The translations under genes were made by a program, and so were the position numbers. A stretch of DNA of 64,000 bases from Bin80 sp965207565. GTDB lineage: Bacteria; Bacteroidota; Rhodothermia; Rhodothermales; Bin80. Positions within the stretch are counted from its first letter, which is position 1. Each line of letters begins with the position of its first letter. Under the pieces are notes generated by a model. The model saw only the letters and a list, made by a program, of their open reading frames with translations. It was not told where the DNA came from and searched no databases. The stretch is from NCBI GenBank assembly GCA_965207565.1, contig CBDBMQ010000007.1, positions 62,001-126,000 of the forward strand. Direction: 5' to 3'. Positions 17,028 through 26,269 of this stretch are shown here, piece by piece.

Positions 17028-20000
17028 ATGAGATTTAAACAGCTATTAGGCTTAACAGTGCTTTTACTGCTCACCGTGCCCGTGGCATTTGCTCAACAGG
17101 GCAAGATTGACGGGGTAGTTACCGATGTTGCGACAGGGGAGACGATTCCTGGGGCAAGCGTTATCATTGAGGGCACCGCTCAAGGTGCAGCCACACAGGT
17201 GGACGGTTACTACTTCATCAACAACGTTCGGCCTGGGACCTACACGCTGGTAGTTTCTTTTGTTGGGTTCGTAACCCAGCGGGTTGAAGGAGTCCGGGTT
17301 TCGACCGGGTTGACTTCGACGAGAGATATTCAACTGAGCGAGGAAGCCGTTGGTCTGGATGAAATCGTGGTCATGAGTGAGCGCCCAATTGTTCAGTTGG
17401 ATGTCTCGGCGAATGTGGCCAGTCTCAACTCGGAGGCTTTTGAAGATCTCCCCGTTGCCGGCGTTAGTGAAGTGCTTGACTTGCAGGCAGGGATTGAGCC
17501 GGGCCTTCGTGTACGGGGCGGAGGATTGAATGAAGTTGCCTTTGTGGTTAGATGGAATGAATCTACGGACGGGGCGCGCCCATCAGCCATTTACAAACAT
17601 CAGCTATACTTCATTAGAGGAGGTACAGGTGCAGACCGGTGGATTCAATGCGGAATACGGGAATGTTCGCAGTGGTATCGTGAATGTCACAACCAAAGAG
17701 CCTTCCCGGACGCGCTACACCGTTGATGCACTTTACCGTTATCAACCTGCTCAAGCCAAGGCGCTTGAGGGATTGGGAGGAGTCTCACTGGATAACTGCA
17801 ACTACTCCGGCTCGGTAACAGGGGATTGCGACAGTTGGTTTATTCGTCCGTTCCTGGATCCAGCGGTTGCCATGGAGGGGACAGGTAACGGTGCATGGGA
17901 TTCTTATACCCAGAACCAGTACAATGCTTTTGAGGGCTGGAATGCACTGGCTGAGCGGCTCGTGACTGGTGAGGGATTTGATGTCACGGCCCAGGATATG
18001 CAGGACTATTTCAAGCACACGCACCGCAAAGATAACGAGATCACCAAGCCTGATTATGAGGTGGATGTGACGGTTGCGGGGCCACTGGTTCCAGGCCTTA
18101 GTCGTAGGCTGGGTGATTTGCGTTTCTCTGCCTCATATCGGGGAACTCAGACCGCCTACATCTACCCGCAGACCCGGGATGCATTTACAAACCAGACATT
18201 CCAAGGTAAGATTATCTCGAATGTTAGACCTGGGATGAAGTTGAGTCTGCAGGGGATGAAAGGCATTGAGCGGGGGATAAACCGCTCGCAGGGGAGTGCA
18301 GACCTCCGAATGTATGGTGGCCAAATGCCGGCGTATCCATGGTGGGGGGCAGGAGCAGATATCGTGGATGGCATCAATCGTCGAGGACGTGTTATCCTGT
18401 CTGACGGTGCGTTCCCGCTCGCCAATGTAGACCACACGATGATCGGAGCAACCTTCACGCATACCCTGAGCGCGAGTACCTTTTATGAAGTGAATCTTCA
18501 GAATATTGCTTCAAAATATCGTAGTCATTTCCCGAATCTTCGTGACGGCTCGTATATCGAGAATAGCGAGTTTTTCCCAGTTCCGTATACGAATAACTTC
18601 GGCCGGTTGACTCCGGCAGGGGAACAGAACAGGGATCAAGTCACCTGCTTTGGTGGGGCTAGCGACCTTAGTGGGGATGGGAAGGTCGTTCCCTACTGTG
18701 TGGGGGATGAGCCGTTTGGATTTTTGGGTCAGGGCGGAAACCTTTTGGGTGGAGCGGAGACCACCGGTGGTCACTGGGTCAAAACCCGGGACACCTCCGA
18801 TGTGAGTGTCTTTTACGGGACGGTTTGATCTGACCAGTCAGGTAACACGCGTGCTTCAGCTTAAAACAGGTGCAGAACTCATTATCAGTGACTATGCCCT
18901 GAACTATAAAAGAGTCAATCTGGCCTTGGTCGGACCGGAGCCTGAAGCGGATTATCCGTTCTCACGCCAACCGATCCAGGGTGCAGCCTATGCACAGGGT
19001 AAGCTTGAATTCCAGGGAATGATCGCCAATCTGGAGTTCGCGTTGACTTCTTTGATGCGAATACGGCTTGGTGGGTAGCAGAGAACCCCTATGATCAGGC
19101 GTTCCGGCAACGGGCGGAAGAGTTGGACGAACTTCTGCCGAAGGAGGATCCAGATGCCCAGATATTCATCAGTCCCCCGGCTCGGGATTTCTTTCCCGAT
19201 CACCTCGGAAAGCAAGCTCTACTTCAATTATGGTCATTTCCGCCAGATGCTGAATCCGTTTGATGTATTTGGCGTTCAGCAATCGCGTAACGGAGGGATT
19301 GATGTTCTGGGGAACCCGGATCACCCAATGGCCTCAGACCGTGGCGTACGAGTTGGGGTTTGACCAAAACCTGTTTGACCAGTACCTGCTACGGATTAGT
19401 GGGTTTTACAGAGACATCCGGAATCAGCCCCGGAATGTCAGCTACAATAGTCTCGGTGGTGTTGTGAATTATACGATCAAGCAGCCATGGAATTACGAGG
19501 ATGTACGCGGCGCGGAGGTCACGCTCACTAAACTGCGTGGGGACTGGATCCGTGGGTTCGTGAACTACACCTTCCTCCAGACGAAGAGTGGTAATTTTGG
19601 CTACAGCCGCTTTCAACGAGAACACGTTCCAGCAGCGTAACTATCTGAGGACATCTACCGATTATCGCCTTTCGGCACCACTTGCCGAGCCGTTTGCCCG
19701 CGCAAACCTACTCTTCTTAACGCCAAGCAGCCTCGTCCCATCGGTGTTCAATGGTGCGTTGCTGGGGGATTGGAGGGTCAGCCTTCTGGGTGAGTGGCGT
19801 GCAGGCAGCCAGTGGACTTGGGCCGGTGGTGGTGGAACACCGCCAGAACTCCAGCAGAATGTGCGCTGGCGCAGCTACTTGAATTTTGACCTTCGTTTCA
19901 CGAAGCACATCAATACGCGTTACGGCGGTGCACAGGTCTTCCTGGATGTTTCGAACTTGTTCAATCGTCGCCATCTCTATAGTGCGACCGGCTTCCATCC

Positions 20001-20415
20001 AGATGGTCGGGACTTTGACCGGTATATGTGGTCACTGCACCTGCCGGAAGATATCTTTGATCAGTTGAATGCGGTAGATGAGACGTTGCCGTATGCAGAA
20101 AAACAGGGACTCCCGTATATCTGGGTCCCGGGTGATGATCGTCCTGGAGTATTTCGTCATCCAGACGTAGCGTATCAGCCGATTGAAGCATCCAAATCGC
20201 TGGATGGTGTCTCCAACCCGAATACTACCGCGTGGTATTGGGCAGCGGATACAGGGACCTACTCCCGCTGGAATGGATCCAGTTTTGAAGAAGTACCTAG
20301 TAATGAGGTCAACCAGGTGCTTGATGATAAAGCGTACATTGATATGCCGAACCTCCGGTTCAATACGTTTCTCAATAATCGGCGGATCACGTTGGGGATT
20401 CGCGTAACCTTATAG
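17028..20415 (+). pseudogene. TonB-dependent receptor with carboxypeptidase-like plug domain, six frameshifts
   Basis: An outer-membrane nutrient receptor broken into pieces. The start MRFKQLLGLTVLLLLTVPVAFAQ is a signal peptide, followed by a CarboxypepD_reg-like domain (DGVVTDVATGETIPGASVII) and a plug (VLDLQAGIEPGLRVRGG). Homologous reading then jumps frame near 17548 (+1 T), 18812 (+1 T in T4), 19033 (-1 G), 19175 (+1 C in C5), 19334 (+1 T) and 19607 (+1 C). Correcting these gives 3384 nt, 1127 residues, with no in-frame stop. The last part has MFRT-like barrel strands ending RRITLGIRVTL. A strong GGAGG lies 7 bases before the ATG. The clean protein between shifts suggests sequence errors or very recent inactivation. 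Confidence 0.85.
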
Positions 20416-20424
20416 CTTGCAGTA

Positions 20425-20454
20425 AGGCTACCACCTCTTTGGGGGTGGTAGCCT
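20425..20454 (+). terminator. Hairpin after TonB receptor
   Basis: Perfect 11-bp stem AGGCTACCACC / GGTGGTAGCCT with an eight-base loop, ten bases after the receptor stop codon and 35 bases before the next ATG. There is no T-tract, so it may be a terminator of weak type, an attenuator or an mRNA 3' stabiliser. Confidence 0.55.
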
Positions 20455-20489
20455 GCTGACTGACACAAAAACTAGACTTAGCAAGCCTC

Positions 20490-22833
20490 ATGAAAATCAG
20501 ATACCATTTCAAGGCGTTAACCATCGGCACGTTTTTGCTGATGCTTACGCCAACCGTTGCCATGTCGCAGTTCACCGCTCAGTGGCTGGACATTGGCACA
20601 TTTCACAGTACGTACACCGAGTCGGGAGCGCAGCACGAAGGCAACTCCTCTGCTTCGGATGGCATGGAGTGGCCTGCCATCCTGCGGAACAGCAGTCACT
20701 ATCGTGCCAGAGCACTTTGGGCTTGGCACAAAGAACTGGACCGCCTGCAGACGGGCAAAACTTTCCGTATTTCGTGGCCCGTATTGGCCCGCGTACTGCC
20801 GGTGCGGACGTGACGTATCCAGGTACAGAACCGTTTGATCCAGCAGGACGGAAGACACGGTTATAGAAGTCGATGGAGCACTGTCCTTTGACAACGTGGC
20901 GATCGTCGACGAGATTAACCCATCCCTTCCAGCTGACCGGATGGTTCACAACATCCACAATACCTATATCGGTGTTACGGTGGATCGAAAAGCGTACGCC
21001 TACGTGAATCAGGTGCACGATGATTCGAATGTGATAGAGTACACCTACACCAATACTGGCAATACCGACGAAGATGAAGATATTGAGTTGCCGGATCAGA
21101 GCCTGAGTGAAACCTACTTCTTCCGCATCCACCGGCTCAGAGGGAATTTGCAGGGAGCCTGGGCGGTCAGTGGTGGTCAGGTCTGGGGGAAGTTCAGCAT
21201 GATTGATGTTGTAGGAGACGGGCATGCAGATTATCCCCTCTCGTTTACATCCCAGTATCTCTGGATTGGAATTGACCCTGAAACCCAGGACTATGATCGT
21301 TTTGGTGGATCGCTGTTCAACCAACGAAATGATTGGCCTCAGGGAGATACGATCGGGCGTTTGGCAGCAGCTAGCTATATAGGTCGTGCTACGATCCATG
21401 CCGATAATTCTCCGACGGACCCCACGTACATCCGCTGTACAACCGCCACGATTGATACCTGTCAGCCATCCACCATGGGATTCATGGACCAGGATGAGGC
21501 ACTGACAGCGGACGGTAGTCCGCAGGAAGATTATTACGAGTGGGGCATCCGGACACGGGAAAATCCCGACCGGATTGAGGGTGGCTCTGCCCATATGTTT
21601 CCTCATTATGCGGATCGGATTGAGCCCGACGGGATTTTCTGGGAGCCCGAGAATGACTCCTCTACCGGGAAACAGGGTGGACACGCAATCACCACGGCCT
21701 ACGGCCCCTATGATTTTGCGCCGGGAGAGAGTGTCAGGATTGTTGTGGTCGAAGGGGTTGGCGGGTTGTCCATTGATGCAGCGGTGCGGATTGGGAGAGC
21801 CTTCAAACTCGGCGGACAGGATCGGAATACACAGTTGATCCGATACGATGCGAATGGGGATGGAATGATTCAAACAGGCACTTTCGACTTTAGCATCAAT
21901 CAAATGGATGTGGATGGTGACGGCATGTTTGACACGTTTGGTCATGGTCTGGAGGAAATGACCAAGAATCAATGGGTTGTGACTGCGAGAGATTCATTAC
22001 TGACTGTTCAGCAGCGAGCGATCAACCTCTATGCGGCCAGTAACAATATGACAACCTATCCGATTCCAGAGGCGCCTCATTCTCCTACGAGCTTCACGGT
22101 CGTAGGTCGGCCAGACAAGGTTGAAATCGATTGGACTAACCCGGCCGGTGGTCCCAACCGTACGTCATGGAAACTGTACCGAACCTCTCGGTTTGAGGAT
22201 TACATTTACCAGAACTGCATGAATCTTGATACCAGGCAGTTTACCGATGGCTCAAATGCGAAAGATCCGGCAGATCCTTCTGCAACACAGCAGGCGCATT
22301 GCGACTATGATCTTATTGCGGATCTTGGTCCAGGGGCAACGTCGTACGAAGATACCGACCTGAACCGGGGAACAGATTATTACTACTACCTGCAAGCGAT
22401 TGGTGAGCCGCAGTCCGTTGACCCCGATGGAATTAACGGAACCCCGACTGGCGCTCCGCTTCGCAGTTCTCGCTATCTCACACAGACGTACCTACCAGTG
22501 AACCTCAAGCGTCCTCCTTACGGAGCAACAGGGACGGTGGCAGATGCGCGTATTGTGCCGAACCCGGTGAACCTTGGTTCAGATCCGACCATACGGTTTG
22601 ATCAGGAAGATCGGGTGGCGTTCTTCAACATTCCCGGGAATTGCACGATCAAGGTCTATACCGAAATCGGTGAACTAGTCCATACGATTGAGCACAACGA
22701 TGGAAGTGGTGATGAACTTTGGAACCTGACGACTACGTCTCGACAGCTACTGGTCAGTGGCATTTATATCGCGGTCATTACGGACAACGATACGGGAGAT
22801 GAGGCAATTCAGAAATTCACGGTAATCCGGTAG
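20490..22833 (+). pseudogene. Secreted protein with FlgD/T9SS-like C-terminal domain, three frameshifts
   Basis: Starts MKIRYHFKALTIGTFLLMLTPTVAMSQ, a clear signal peptide. The frame moves near 20721 (+1 G), 20744 (+1 C) and 20861 (-1 G), where RALW, LGTKNWT, then FPYFVARIGPRTAGADVTYPG and finally VDGALSFDNVAIVDEINP join into one protein. Corrected length is 2343 nt, 780 residues. The middle carries DANGDGM-type and DVDGDGMFD calcium-loop motifs and a fibronectin-like part (about residue 525 onward). The last 90 residues (ARIVPNPVN ... GIYIAVITDNDTG) have the shape of a FlgD-like/T9SS sorting domain. It sits between a TonB receptor and a PorV-like gene, which fits an exported surface protein. 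The central function is unknown to me. Confidence 0.78.
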
Positions 22834-22841
22834 ATGTGGTT

Positions 22842-22873
22842 TGCGCCGCGCTTTGATGGTAAAGCGCGGCGCA
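22842..22873 (+). terminator. Strong GC hairpin after sorting-domain gene
   Basis: Perfect 13-bp stem TGCGCCGCGCTTT / AAAGCGCGGCGCA around a six-base loop, just after the stop at 22833 and before the PorV-like gene. No T-run follows. It resembles the hairpin at 20425-20454 in position but not in sequence, and may act as a terminator or a differential-expression element. Confidence 0.6.
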
Positions 22874-22901
22874 GCCCATCACCCAAAGAAAACACAATGA
22901 A

Positions 22902-23969
22902 ATGAAAAAATATACTCTCCTTTCAACATTGACCATCTTGGCACTTGTGTTCGCTGGTGTGTCAATGTCTTATGGCCAGGCAGGCCTAACGCCGGATACG
23001 GAGGTGGAAACAGATAAGCGTGCCCAGGCTGGCATGAAGTTTCTCAGCACATCCGTGGATGCGCGGGCTTCTGCGATTGGTTCTGCCATGACGGCGGAAC
23101 TGTCCGGTTCTTCGGTGTCCATGTTCTATAATCCTGCGAGTATGGGCTTTATGCCCGGACGCATGTCCGCAGCAGCGACGAATATGTCGTTCATTGCAGA
23201 TATTGGATACACGCAGGCCAGCGTTGCTTTCCGTCCAGGTTCAGCTGGCAATTATGGTGTCGTCGGCGTCTCGCTCGTGTCCGTTGACTACGGTGCCTTC
23301 CATCACACGATTCGTGCGAACAACGATGATGGATTTATCGAAAACGGCACGTACAGCCCGACGTCGATGGCAGTCGGGCTCGGATATGCCCGCTCCTTCG
23401 GTGACCGCTTCTCGGCCGGTGCGAATATCAAGCTTGTCTTCCAGGATATTGGCTCCGGGTTTTCAACCTCACAGGATTTTGATACGGGAGTCATTGCTAC
23501 GACAGAAGATTACAATACCCGGACGATCGCATACGACTTTGGTATTGTGTACGCAACCGGGTTTGAGAGCTTGGTGATCGGCATGAGTGCCCGCAACTTC
23601 GGGCAAGAGCAGATCTATGTACGCGAACGGTTTGAGTTACCCTTAACCTTCCAGATTGGAATGTCCATGAACCTGGTGGATCTTACTGCGATTGATCCGG
23701 ATATGCACAGCATTCAACTGCATGTGGATGCGCAGCGTCCACGTGACTTTGCGGAGCATGTTCGCTTTGGTCTAGAATACACCTTCATGGATATGGTATC
23801 GTTACGTGGAGGATTTGAGCAGTTGGGTGTCAGTGAAGAGCAAGGGTTCAGCGCCGGTGCAGGACTTCGGTATGCATTTGGAGGATTCAACGTTGGAGCG
23901 GATTATGCCTACACCGACTTCGGTCTGTTTGGTGCAGTCAATCGGATTGGACTTCAGATTGGTCTATAG
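22902..23969 (+). CDS. PorV/PorQ-family outer-membrane protein
   Basis: A 355-residue beta-barrel protein with signal peptide MKKYTLLSTLTILALVFAGVSMSYGQ. The diagnostic start of the mature barrel is present: GMKFLSTSVDARASAIGSAMTA, SVSMFYNPASMGFMPG and AAATNMSFIADIGYTQ, as in PorV/PorQ proteins that work with the type IX secretion system or in FadL-like roles. The barrel ends with GADYAYTDFGLFGAVNRIGLQIGL. It is intact, unlike the genes on both sides. The neighbouring sorting-domain protein may be its client (inference). Confidence 0.85.
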   Translation: MKKYTLLSTLTILALVFAGVSMSYGQAGLTPDTEVETDKRAQAGMKFLSTSVDARASAIGSAMTAELSGSSVSMFYNPASMGFMPGRMSAAATNMSFIADIGYTQASVAFRPGSAGNYGVVGVSLVSVDYGAFHHTIRANNDDGFIENGTYSPTSMAVGLGYARSFGDRFSAGANIKLVFQDIGSGFSTSQDFDTGVIATTEDYNTRTIAYDFGIVYATGFESLVIGMSARNFGQEQIYVRERFELPLTFQIGMSMNLVDLTAIDPDMHSIQLHVDAQRPRDFAEHVRFGLEYTFMDMVSLRGGFEQLGVSEEQGFSAGAGLRYAFGGFNVGADYAYTDFGLFGAVNRIGLQIGL

Positions 23970-24050
23970 AGCTTCGGCGTGACCAATCTTGGGTATTTTG
24001 AGTGGAAGGTCGTCAATCAACGAAACTCAATTTATGCTACGCTGAGTAGC

Positions 24051-25363
24051 ATGAGGACGGGGATCTTGTTTGTCACCTTGTTTTCTGTCGTATTTGGAGG
24101 CTGCGACAGCGGGGTTGACATGGAGGATCTTGCTATTTCAGACTCCGGCGCAATTAAGGCTGCTCAGCGGTTTTACGAGAATTTTCATGAACGGGACACC
24201 CAGTCACCTGGCGACAGTATCAGGGGCTTTGTGTTGGCTGATTTGTGTTGGCTGAAATGATCCGCCAATACCCGGCCGATTGGGCACAGGTCGTTGCATG
24301 GCCCGATGGTCGGGGAGGTATGTATGTATCAACCCTGATTGGTGCCGACAAGCCTGCGATCAGTTTTTCGCACGACGATATATCCGTTGTACGTACGCTG
24401 ATGGTTGACATTAACTCAGAGGGCATGGCGACCGCGTCACGACTACTGGAGTTCATTAGTTCTGATCCACTTGATCAGTCCCAATTTCAGTACTATACGA
24501 AGCAATGGCTTGTAGGCGATTATGATACGACTGCAATGATGACCTCGGAATATAGTCTTGGTTTCGAGTCTGAGAAGGCACAATTCTTTTTGCCATCTGA
24601 CAGCGCGCTGTTTCCGGTTGATATATCCCTGAAAGAAATTACTAGGCAGGGCAAGACGGAAGATGAGACGTATTGGTGTTACGTAAGCGATTATACGAGA
24701 GGGGGGGATGTGTGTTTTGAGTATCAGGGAGAATCCGGTTGCGGGCATACTCCTGGCGAAATAGAGATTACCTGCATCTGTACTTCTGGTTGCGGCGAAG
24801 AACAAGATGGCGGTGGTGGCGGAGGAGGTACAGGAGGAAGAGGTATAGGAGACCCGCCTACCGGTAGGGGTGGAGGTGGGGAGAATGGAGATAATGAAGA
24901 GGAAGATAAATGCAACTGCGTCAGCCAGAAGGTTTGTGATCTTATCACAGAATACGAGGACGTGGGAGTTAACTTTACACCTAGTTGTTCTGACTTCCGA
25001 GGCGGGGGATCAACCGCAAATTTTTCATGGAACGAATTTATGGGAGGTTGGAGTAATGGTAATGAAGGCGGGAAACATAGCCCCTACGGTATCATGGATC
25101 AGGGCGTCATGAATCGTGTTCAGGAAATCCGCATTTTGTACGGGGGCCCAATCACATTGACTTCAGGCTACCGATGTCCAAAGGGGAATCAAGCTGTGGG
25201 TGGAGTGCCACAAAGTCGGCATATGCGAGGGACTGCAGTTGATATTCATACCGGATGCGATAAAGCTTATCACGATGACTTGGCAAGATATGCGGACGGT
25301 ATGGGATTTTCCCCAACCGAATGGGGGACTTATCCAGATTGCCATCTACATATCCAGAGGTAA
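24051..25363 (+). pseudogene. M15-type peptidase lipoprotein broken by 14-bp duplication
   Basis: A lipoprotein start MRTGILFVTLFSVVFGGC (lipobox FGGC, Cys18) is cut off after about 60 residues by a shifted frame. A perfect tandem 14-bp repeat (24228-24255) causes this; removing one copy restores RGFVLAEMIRQYPADW and a single 1299-nt, 432-residue frame. The C-terminal third is an M15_3-type D-Ala-D-Ala peptidase/endopeptidase domain: TSGYRCPKGNQAVGGVPQSR, HMRGTAVDIHTG (Zn ligands His and Asp) and the final CHLHIQR. A Gly-rich linker (GGGGGGGTGGRG, followed by acidic repeats) precedes it. It may remodel peptidoglycan or act on other peptides at the envelope. A second start at 24245 would give only the C-terminal part without a signal. 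Confidence 0.85.
24228..24255 (+). repeat. Perfect 14-bp tandem duplication
   Basis: The unit TTTGTGTTGGCTGA occurs twice back to back (24228-24241 and 24242-24255). Because 14 is not a multiple of three it shifts the reading frame of the M15 peptidase gene. Confidence 0.95.
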
Positions 25364-25381
25364 TAGACCTATACACACGCT

Positions 25382-26188
25382 ATGTCTGCAAAATTCATCT
25401 TGCCACTTTTTCTCAGCCTGTTTTCAGTATGCACAGTACATGCACAAAAGCCCATGGGCGCCACGCCAGACGGAGTCATCCGGCAGCTCACCAGCTCAGA
25501 TTACAGAACGGTGCTTGATGGTCTGGCCGATTACATGAGTCTCCCGAAGAATCAGCGCACTCCAGCCGTGAAAGCTGCACTTGTGCAGGCACTCAAAAAT
25601 GAAAACGAGCGTATTCGATCAATTATACTGACAAGAGGAGATGCAATGCCTGTATACGAAGATCATGGATCTGCTGAAGGGGCATTGCTTCTGGTAGGGG
25701 AGGTGTATGAACTGCAAGATCCTACTACAATCCCGGCACTTTTACCTTGGCGCGGATGGTCTGATGAAATGATTGATTTTGGACGACAGGCATTTGAACC
25801 TGTTTTGGGGTTTATCGAAGAATCGCCGCCAGGTACTACACGACACGCAATCGCCGGTCGCCTTTATACTCTCCGTATGATGGTTGATTACTGGGGTTTG
25901 GACACGTTCAGTGCATCCGAGCACCAACGTATGAAACAGGTTGCCGCAAAATATATCGTGAACTCTGAGTTCTCCACAATGAGTGATGCTATCTCGCTAG
26001 CCGCGTCTCTTCAGGAAAGAGCACTGCTTCAAATGGCAAACGTCTTAGTAAATGATGATGCGGAGATGGCAAAACGGGAGGTCGGTAACAGAGATAGGTT
26101 ACAAGAAATTGCATCACAAGCGTTGGCAGGTACGCTAGAGGAGCGGCAGTATGTGCCATATGAGGAGCGGCGAAAGAGAGGATACTGA
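25382..26188 (+). CDS. Secreted helical protein, function unknown
   Basis: A 268-residue protein with signal peptide MSAKFILPLFLSLFSVCTVHAQ. The mature part is mainly helical with repeats of pattern DYRTVLDGLADYMSLPKN, VKAALVQALKNENERIRS and similar, suggestive of HEAT/ARM-type repeats, but no family was recognised with certainty. It is the last gene of the segment, 18 bp after the M15 gene, so probably co-transcribed with it. An 81-bp gap follows to the first CRTAC1 gene. Confidence 0.6.
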   Translation: MSAKFILPLFLSLFSVCTVHAQKPMGATPDGVIRQLTSSDYRTVLDGLADYMSLPKNQRTPAVKAALVQALKNENERIRSIILTRGDAMPVYEDHGSAEGALLLVGEVYELQDPTTIPALLPWRGWSDEMIDFGRQAFEPVLGFIEESPPGTTRHAIAGRLYTLRMMVDYWGLDTFSASEHQRMKQVAAKYIVNSEFSTMSDAISLAASLQERALLQMANVLVNDDAEMAKREVGNRDRLQEIASQALAGTLEERQYVPYEERRKRGY

Positions 26189-26269
26189 GTTTACATTTCT
26201 CCCAGGCTTTCACTCAATTATTCAAATTGTGAAACCTACATCTTCAGTGAGGCTTTACAGTTCGTCGCA

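Noticed and set aside
17540..18830. Programmed ribosomal frameshifting in the TonB receptor
   Set aside because: Shifts are of both signs and six in number, with no slippery heptamer plus structure; error or decay fits better.
20572..21972. 466-codon open frame on the minus strand
   Set aside because: It lies antisense to the corrected sorting-domain gene, has no domain-like segments and covers codons whose plus-strand reading is conserved in character.
17028..23969. SusC/SusD polysaccharide utilisation locus
   Set aside because: A TonB receptor is present but no SusD-like lipoprotein or glycoside hydrolase follows; the neighbours are a sorting-domain protein and a PorV-like barrel.
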